The notes under the pieces were generated by a model, which saw only the letters and a program-made list of their open reading frames with translations, did no database searches and was not told the DNA's origin. DNA of 37,382 bases from Candidatus Methanoperedens sp. (lineage in GTDB: Archaea > Halobacteriota > Methanosarcinia > Methanosarcinales > Methanoperedenaceae): positions 1 through 37,382 of the forward strand of contig VEPM01000037.1 in assembly GCA_012026795.1 (NCBI GenBank), in the 5' to 3' direction. Position 1 is the stretch's first letter. Each line of letters begins with the position of its first letter. A program made the translations under genes and the position numbers. Shown piece by piece: positions 33,352 to 37,382 of the stretch.

Positions 33352-35229
33352 ATGGAATCGGTTAGTGCACATGAATCAGTAATAAAAATGCATAATATAT
33401 TGCATAAAGATAATGTAACGAACACTTTTGATAGGGCCCAGGCTCAGGGAAAACGCTGTACATTCTGCGAACAGGGTATAAGCTGCCAGCTTTGCAGCAA
33501 CGGCCCATGCAGAATAAAGCCAGGAGCACCCCGCGGGGTTTGCGGCATAGATGCCGATGGCATGGCAATGAGGAACTTGCTGTTCCTGAACACCATGGGT
33601 ACAACAGCATATACTCACCATGCAAAAAGCGTAGCAAAAACACTCAAAGCAACCGCACAGGGTAAAACGCCTTTCCAGATAAAGGACGAAGCAAAGCTTA
33701 GAAGTTTTGCAGAAAAGATGGGGATAAGAATACAGGGAAGCACAAAAGATACTGCAATTGCTCTTGCAAACGAGATTACTGCGCAAATAAACTCCGATTC
33801 TGACATCGAGCTTTCAAACGTCCTGAGATTTGCCCCGAAGTCAAGAATAGAAGCCTGGAGAAAACTTGGAGTACTTCCCGGAGGACCACTTCATGAGGTT
33901 ATGGATGCTACCACAAGTGCGATGACAAATATTGATGGCGATTACGTTTCACTTGCAAAAAAGGCATTGCGTCTTGGTATTTCCTGCATTTACGGCTCAC
34001 AGGTACCGCTTGAGATGACACAGGACATCCTGTTTGGAACGCCACAGCCTCATGCGGTCAATGTGGATCTTGGAGTTATCGACCCGGCTTACGTAAATAT
34101 TGCTGCAAATGGTCATGAGCCTTTCATTGGCGTGGCTCTTATCAAAGCTGCCCATGAGACAAAAAACCAGGATGCTGCGAAGAAAGCAGGAGCAAATGGG
34201 CTCCACATTATCGGTTCAATCGAAACAGGCCAGGAGCTTATCCAGAGATTCCCGATCGATGATGTATTCGTGGGAATGATCGGGAACTGGCTATCTATCG
34301 AACCCGCGCTTGCAACAGGCGGCATCGATGTTTTCGCCATGGATATGAACTGTTCTCCTCCGGGAATGGGCGAATACCAGGAAAAATACAACACCAACCT
34401 TATTTCGGTTTCAAACCTGGTTAATGTTCCGGGCATGAAAGACCAGATAATCTATAAACCGGAAGATGCAGCAGACCAGGCGCAGAAACTCATAGATATC
34501 GCAATTGGGAACTTCAGGGATAGAAAAGGAAAGGTTACAAACCCATCAGGCAAAAAACAGAACGCTATAATCGGTTTCTCGACGGAGGCATGTCTTGGGG
34601 CACTCGGCGGCACACTTGCCCCGCTTCTTGATGTTATCAAGAAGGGGACTTTAAAAGGAGTCGTAGCGCTTGTGAGCTGCACAACGCTGCATGACAGCGG
34701 CCAGGATGTAAATACTTTGAAAATGGCCCGCGAACTTATCAAACGGGACATACTTGTCATCAGCGCAGGATGCGGAAATGCTGCACTTCAGGTCGGTGGA
34801 CTTACAACTCTTGAAGCAAAGCAGGAAGCAGGACCGGGTCTTAAGGCTGTATGTGAATTACTCAAGATCCCGCCTGTCCTGAGCTTTGGTACATGCACGG
34901 ATACAGGAAGAATCACGCTTCTTGTGACGGCAGTCGCTGATGCTCTGGGTGTTGACCCCTCCCAGCTTCCGGTTGCAGTCACGGCGCCGGAATATATGGA
35001 ACAGAAAGCCACGATCGATGCATTATTTGCCCTGGCTTTCGGACTTTATACACACGTAGCGCCCCTGCCTCCGGTTGCAGGTGCTCCACGCCTCGTGAAA
35101 CTCCTTACCGTAGACCTTGAAGGAATCACTGGCGGAAAGGTTGCTGTAGAAACAGACATGGTTGAAGCGGCAAAAGGCATAGAATCACATATCATGAAGA
35201 AACGGTCTGCACTGGGATTGCCTGCGTAA
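33352..35229 (+). CDS. cooS: CooS-type CODH homologue with altered active-site ligands
   Basis: 625 residues, full length for anaerobic CODH. GGAGG precedes the ATG. The [4Fe-4S] B-cluster cysteines (45, 48, 53, 64) are present, and Cys36/Cys39 form a CxxC D-cluster site. Active-site residues equivalent to His261, Cys333, Cys446, Cys476, Cys526 and Lys563 of C. hydrogenoformans CODH-II are present as His255, Cys334, Cys443, Cys474, Cys515 and Lys552. The Cys295 equivalent is Glu291 (GSIETGQE against GICCTGNE), and the His93 equivalent is Tyr87; two relay histidines are also changed. No CooC, CooF or acetyl-CoA synthase gene is adjacent. It belongs to the CODH fold, but CO oxidation is doubtful: the ligand set resembles hybrid-cluster protein, and a CooS-V enzyme lacking a canonical cysteine carries an Fe-S-O cluster. 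Confidence 0.9.
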   Translation: MESVSAHESVIKMHNILHKDNVTNTFDRAQAQGKRCTFCEQGISCQLCSNGPCRIKPGAPRGVCGIDADGMAMRNLLFLNTMGTTAYTHHAKSVAKTLKATAQGKTPFQIKDEAKLRSFAEKMGIRIQGSTKDTAIALANEITAQINSDSDIELSNVLRFAPKSRIEAWRKLGVLPGGPLHEVMDATTSAMTNIDGDYVSLAKKALRLGISCIYGSQVPLEMTQDILFGTPQPHAVNVDLGVIDPAYVNIAANGHEPFIGVALIKAAHETKNQDAAKKAGANGLHIIGSIETGQELIQRFPIDDVFVGMIGNWLSIEPALATGGIDVFAMDMNCSPPGMGEYQEKYNTNLISVSNLVNVPGMKDQIIYKPEDAADQAQKLIDIAIGNFRDRKGKVTNPSGKKQNAIIGFSTEACLGALGGTLAPLLDVIKKGTLKGVVALVSCTTLHDSGQDVNTLKMARELIKRDILVISAGCGNAALQVGGLTTLEAKQEAGPGLKAVCELLKIPPVLSFGTCTDTGRITLLVTAVADALGVDPSQLPVAVTAPEYMEQKATIDALFALAFGLYTHVAPLPPVAGAPRLVKLLTVDLEGITGGKVAVETDMVEAAKGIESHIMKKRSALGLPA

Positions 35230-35253
35230 AAGACACATCCCACAGATTAATAA

Positions 35254-35281
35254 ATGGTGTGCCAGCCTCCTGGCGCACCAT
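35254..35281. terminator. Strong bidirectional hairpin terminator
   Basis: ATGGTGTGCCAG (35254-35265) and CTGGCGCACCAT (35270-35281) form a 12-base stem with one G-T wobble and a 4-base loop, followed by ATATTTATG. It lies 24 bases past the cooS stop and 34 bases from the stop of the convergent tfuA. Confidence 0.75.
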
Positions 35282-35314
35282 ATATTTATGGCATGCAACA
35301 AAAGGAAAATCATT

Positions 35315-35959
35315 TCAGATAAATTCTTTGATTTTTTCCAGAACGAGAATAGCATCCTGATGTTTTATATCAACTTCATTCAGTTTAATAAAATCAAGTA
35401 GTTTTTTCTTTTCAATTCCTGAGATAATTCCATTTTTCTCGCTTTCGAATACGACATGCTGGTAATTCCTGTCAGGATAGAATAACTTCCGGGCGATCCC
35501 GATAATAGCAGCTGCCTGTACCGGGTCTATAACTGCCGCATTTTTTGCAGCTTCAACTGTCATCCTGATATTAACAAGCGGAATTGAAAGCGCTTCATTT
35601 GATTCTGCATCAAAAGTAACAGCAACCTCGTCATCCGATTCAATAATCCCGTTCTTATACATCTCGAAAACTTTTCCTACACCTATCATGCCATAGGTTT
35701 CAAGCTCAGAAGACCTGAGTGCCCCCATACTTCCTCCTCCGACAATGATTATCCCACTTTTTAAGGCTTCAATTATTTCGCGATGAGCTACTGCCGCATT
35801 ATCAAAAAAAACACCGTCAATTATCCCGATTATTTCCGGGGGTGACGCAAGAATACGTCTGAGATCATGGCGCTTCACAGGCGCACGATAATCAGCATCC
35901 AGTATTTTTCTTGCGTCGCTGTGGCTTATGCTTGTTCCTGTATACACCACAGGCTTCAT
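35315..35959 (-). CDS. tfuA: TfuA-like protein, YcaO partner
   Basis: 214 residues, standard for TfuA. TGTSISHSDARKIL at the start, IGIIDGVFF near 46 and GGGSMGALRSSELE near 74-87 are typical family pieces. In methanogens TfuA works with YcaO, and is thought to deliver sulfide, to make the thioglycine in the methyl-coenzyme M reductase alpha subunit. Its start overlaps the ycaO stop by 4 bases (ATGA), so the pair is coupled. Confidence 0.93.
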   Translation of the reverse strand: MKPVVYTGTSISHSDARKILDADYRAPVKRHDLRRILASPPEIIGIIDGVFFDNAAVAHREIIEALKSGIIIVGGGSMGALRSSELETYGMIGVGKVFEMYKNGIIESDDEVAVTFDAESNEALSIPLVNIRMTVEAAKNAAVIDPVQAAAIIGIARKLFYPDRNYQHVVFESEKNGIISGIEKKKLLDFIKLNEVDIKHQDAILVLEKIKEFI

Positions 35960-37194
35960 TTAGCCACTCTCTTCTTCCTTTTCTTGATACGGTCCCCTTT
36001 TCTTTCACGGTCAAGCGTATAAAGTTCAAACATCGGGATTATCGCCCTTACTACTGGTATATCAACGCCTCTTGAAAGATTTACGATTATCGCGCCATCG
36101 GCTATATTATCAAGCCGCTCTAAAACTGTTTTTATGTTGGCAGCAGGCGTATTACTTGAGCTGTCCTCCAGCTCATCCATGTGGATTTTATCAAGATCTT
36201 CATACCAGTAGCTGTTCATTCGTTTCATGTGATCATAGCCAAAGGTTCTTACAACCTGTTCACGGTCAGTATCCTCGCGTGCTCCGTGTATCTGTACGAC
36301 CCTGCTTTGCGCAGCTTCTGTCAGCGCCCTCGTGACCGCAATTTCAGGTGTCAGATGCGAACCAGCTCCCATAACAAGAAGAGCCGGGTCTTTAAGGACT
36401 GTATCATCAAGCGCTGTTACGACAGTTGGAATGTCAATATCGGAATCAAGCAGCCAGATCTTTACGTTAATTCCAGCAGCTTCCAGTTTTGTTTTAAGTG
36501 TATAATTCAGTCCGTCTTTTTCGGTAAGCACTATTTCTTTTCCGGGGTTCCGGGTATATTCAGCTATACTCAGTGAATCCCTTTCTATAACTTCAAGCAA
36601 CCCATGAAGTATCGCTTCCTCTATAGTATTTCCCGAAGCCAGGCCGTTGGTATTGCTCCGGAACAGCTTATTTCCGCCCTGTGGCTCATAGGGATGGAAA
36701 ACCGCATTTGCAGGAACGAAAACTTCGACATCGTTTAAAATGTCATCCCCCATGATCCATTCAAGTTTTGTGAATTCAGCAACTGGCTGTGGAAGAAGGA
36801 GCGCATCAGGGTACAGTGTCGGATAGCTCTCACACAGTGATTCGTATGAATCTGTAACCGTTTCTGTTTGCAGCTTGACGCCGCTGAGATTTACGCTTAC
36901 CTCAGGCTGCTCGGCAAGGCAGCGCTCAAAACTTTCCATTATCGCAGATATCCTGGCATTTGTCTCTGTTGCGCCTTTTCCAGAGTAAATGGATATCGCA
37001 CCTGCGGCCGCACTTGGCCTGATAGCCGAGAAAACAGGTATACCAACACGGTCAAGGTCAGTGATATTTGCAATTCTGGTCACACCTATCCTGGGAAGAA
37101 GCTTTGTAGTATTTGACAGTGTGGTTTCAGGATCAAATACGCGCTGTGTGCCTTCAAGATATTTGATATTCGGATCTATTTTTATAGCGCTCAT
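35956..37194 (-). CDS. ycaO: YcaO-type thioamidation enzyme
   Basis: 412 residues. The ATP-binding YcaO core shows SGKGATETNARISAIMES (71-88) and TNGLASGNTIEEAILHGL (182-199) with EVIERD after it. The C-terminus ends in a basic RKGDRIKKRKKRVAK, not the proline-rich tail of azoline-forming cyclodehydratases, in keeping with a peptide thioamidase. With TfuA it phosphorylates a backbone amide and exchanges oxygen for sulfur in McrA. The pair implies that the genome carries mcr genes, outside this window. No Shine-Dalgarno is seen; a TATA-like TTTTTTATATTACC on the minus strand lies near 37242-37255. Confidence 0.93.
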   Translation of the reverse strand: MSAIKIDPNIKYLEGTQRVFDPETTLSNTTKLLPRIGVTRIANITDLDRVGIPVFSAIRPSAAAGAISIYSGKGATETNARISAIMESFERCLAEQPEVSVNLSGVKLQTETVTDSYESLCESYPTLYPDALLLPQPVAEFTKLEWIMGDDILNDVEVFVPANAVFHPYEPQGGNKLFRSNTNGLASGNTIEEAILHGLLEVIERDSLSIAEYTRNPGKEIVLTEKDGLNYTLKTKLEAAGINVKIWLLDSDIDIPTVVTALDDTVLKDPALLVMGAGSHLTPEIAVTRALTEAAQSRVVQIHGAREDTDREQVVRTFGYDHMKRMNSYWYEDLDKIHMDELEDSSSNTPAANIKTVLERLDNIADGAIIVNLSRGVDIPVVRAIIPMFELYTLDRERKGDRIKKRKKRVAK

Positions 37195-37382
37195 TTCTAA
37201 TTTCGGATTTGATAAGGATTATGCAAATTCTCAGTACGTTTTGGTAATATAAAAAAGTAGGGCATGGATTTCTTTAATGTTAAATGTAAACCGGATTTCA
37301 AACCATAAACCTTATCCTATTTCAGTTCCTCTGCGACGACTGGCATGCATATAAAAAACAACCTAAGAACCACAAAACCCAA

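Noticed and set aside
33352-35229. Calling the CooS homologue a hybrid-cluster protein outright
   Set aside because: Length, the B- and D-cluster cysteines and Lys552 follow CODH; only the active-site ligand set is hybrid-cluster-like, so it is kept as a CODH homologue.
1-37382. tRNA, rRNA and CRISPR arrays
   Set aside because: No cloverleaf-like or spaced-repeat pattern was noticed; 13-base and shorter inverted repeats were the longest structures seen.

Overview
The window looks like a chromosomal segment of a methane-cycling euryarchaeon of the Methanosarcinales / ANME-2 type. My best guess is a nitrate-reducing methanotroph such as 'Candidatus Methanoperedens', inferred from gene content without a database search. 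The archaeal markers are a membrane-anchored LonB, an ATP-dependent DNA ligase of archaeal layout, SRP19, the PyrB/PyrI pair and a DUF1699-like protein. The methane-metabolism markers are an HdrA with a fused MvhD domain, the formylmethanofuran dehydrogenase polyferredoxin FwdF, and the YcaO/TfuA pair that thioamidates methyl-coenzyme M reductase. A membrane-anchored pentaheme cytochrome c and a large catalase fit a respiratory lifestyle with oxidant exposure.

Layout. 229-3478 (-): protease operon lonB-tldD. 3800-5609 (-): a glycine-zipper stress-type protein and a disordered Glu/Arg/Ser tandem-repeat protein. 5851-7779 (+): an AT-rich single-ORF transposase. 7995-10181 (+): large HPII-type catalase. 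10450-14548 (+): a CBS-domain site-2 protease, a TraB-family protein, and a DUF47/PiT phosphate uptake pair. 14589-15526 (+): SRP19 overlapping a PHP-domain phosphoesterase. 15563-19233: aminotransferase (-), methyltransferase (+), DNA ligase (-). 19291-19896 (-): pentaheme cytochrome c. 19897-20425: a 529-base divergent region with two strong inverted repeats. 20426-24089 (+): hdrA-mvhD fusion and fwdF. 24143-27593: methyltransferase, DUF1699, two TatA-like proteins, a 46-residue zinc-ribbon protein, a small membrane protein and a TIM-barrel isomerase-like protein. 27639-30535: three pilin-like surface proteins sharing one N-terminal motif, plus a coiled-coil membrane protein. 30647-33124: a second M50 protease, pyrB-pyrI and a small coiled-coil protein. 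33352-35229 (+): a CooS-type CODH homologue. 35315-37194 (-): ycaO-tfuA.

The energy genes fit together. FwdF connects formylmethanofuran dehydrogenase to a heterodisulfide reductase of the HdrA2 type, linking the CO2/formyl-methanofuran step to ferredoxin and CoM/CoB electron flow. YcaO/TfuA mature methyl-coenzyme M reductase. The most unusual observation is the CooS homologue. It keeps the CODH scaffold, but the active-site cysteine equivalent to Cys295 is Glu291 and the proton-relay histidine equivalent to His93 is Tyr87. The resulting His/Glu/4xCys set resembles hybrid-cluster protein, so the protein may not be a CO dehydrogenase. Other notable items are the Glu/Arg/Ser repeat protein, the trio of pilin-like proteins, and long inverted repeats at the cytochrome/hdrA divergent region. 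No tRNA, rRNA or CRISPR array was seen.
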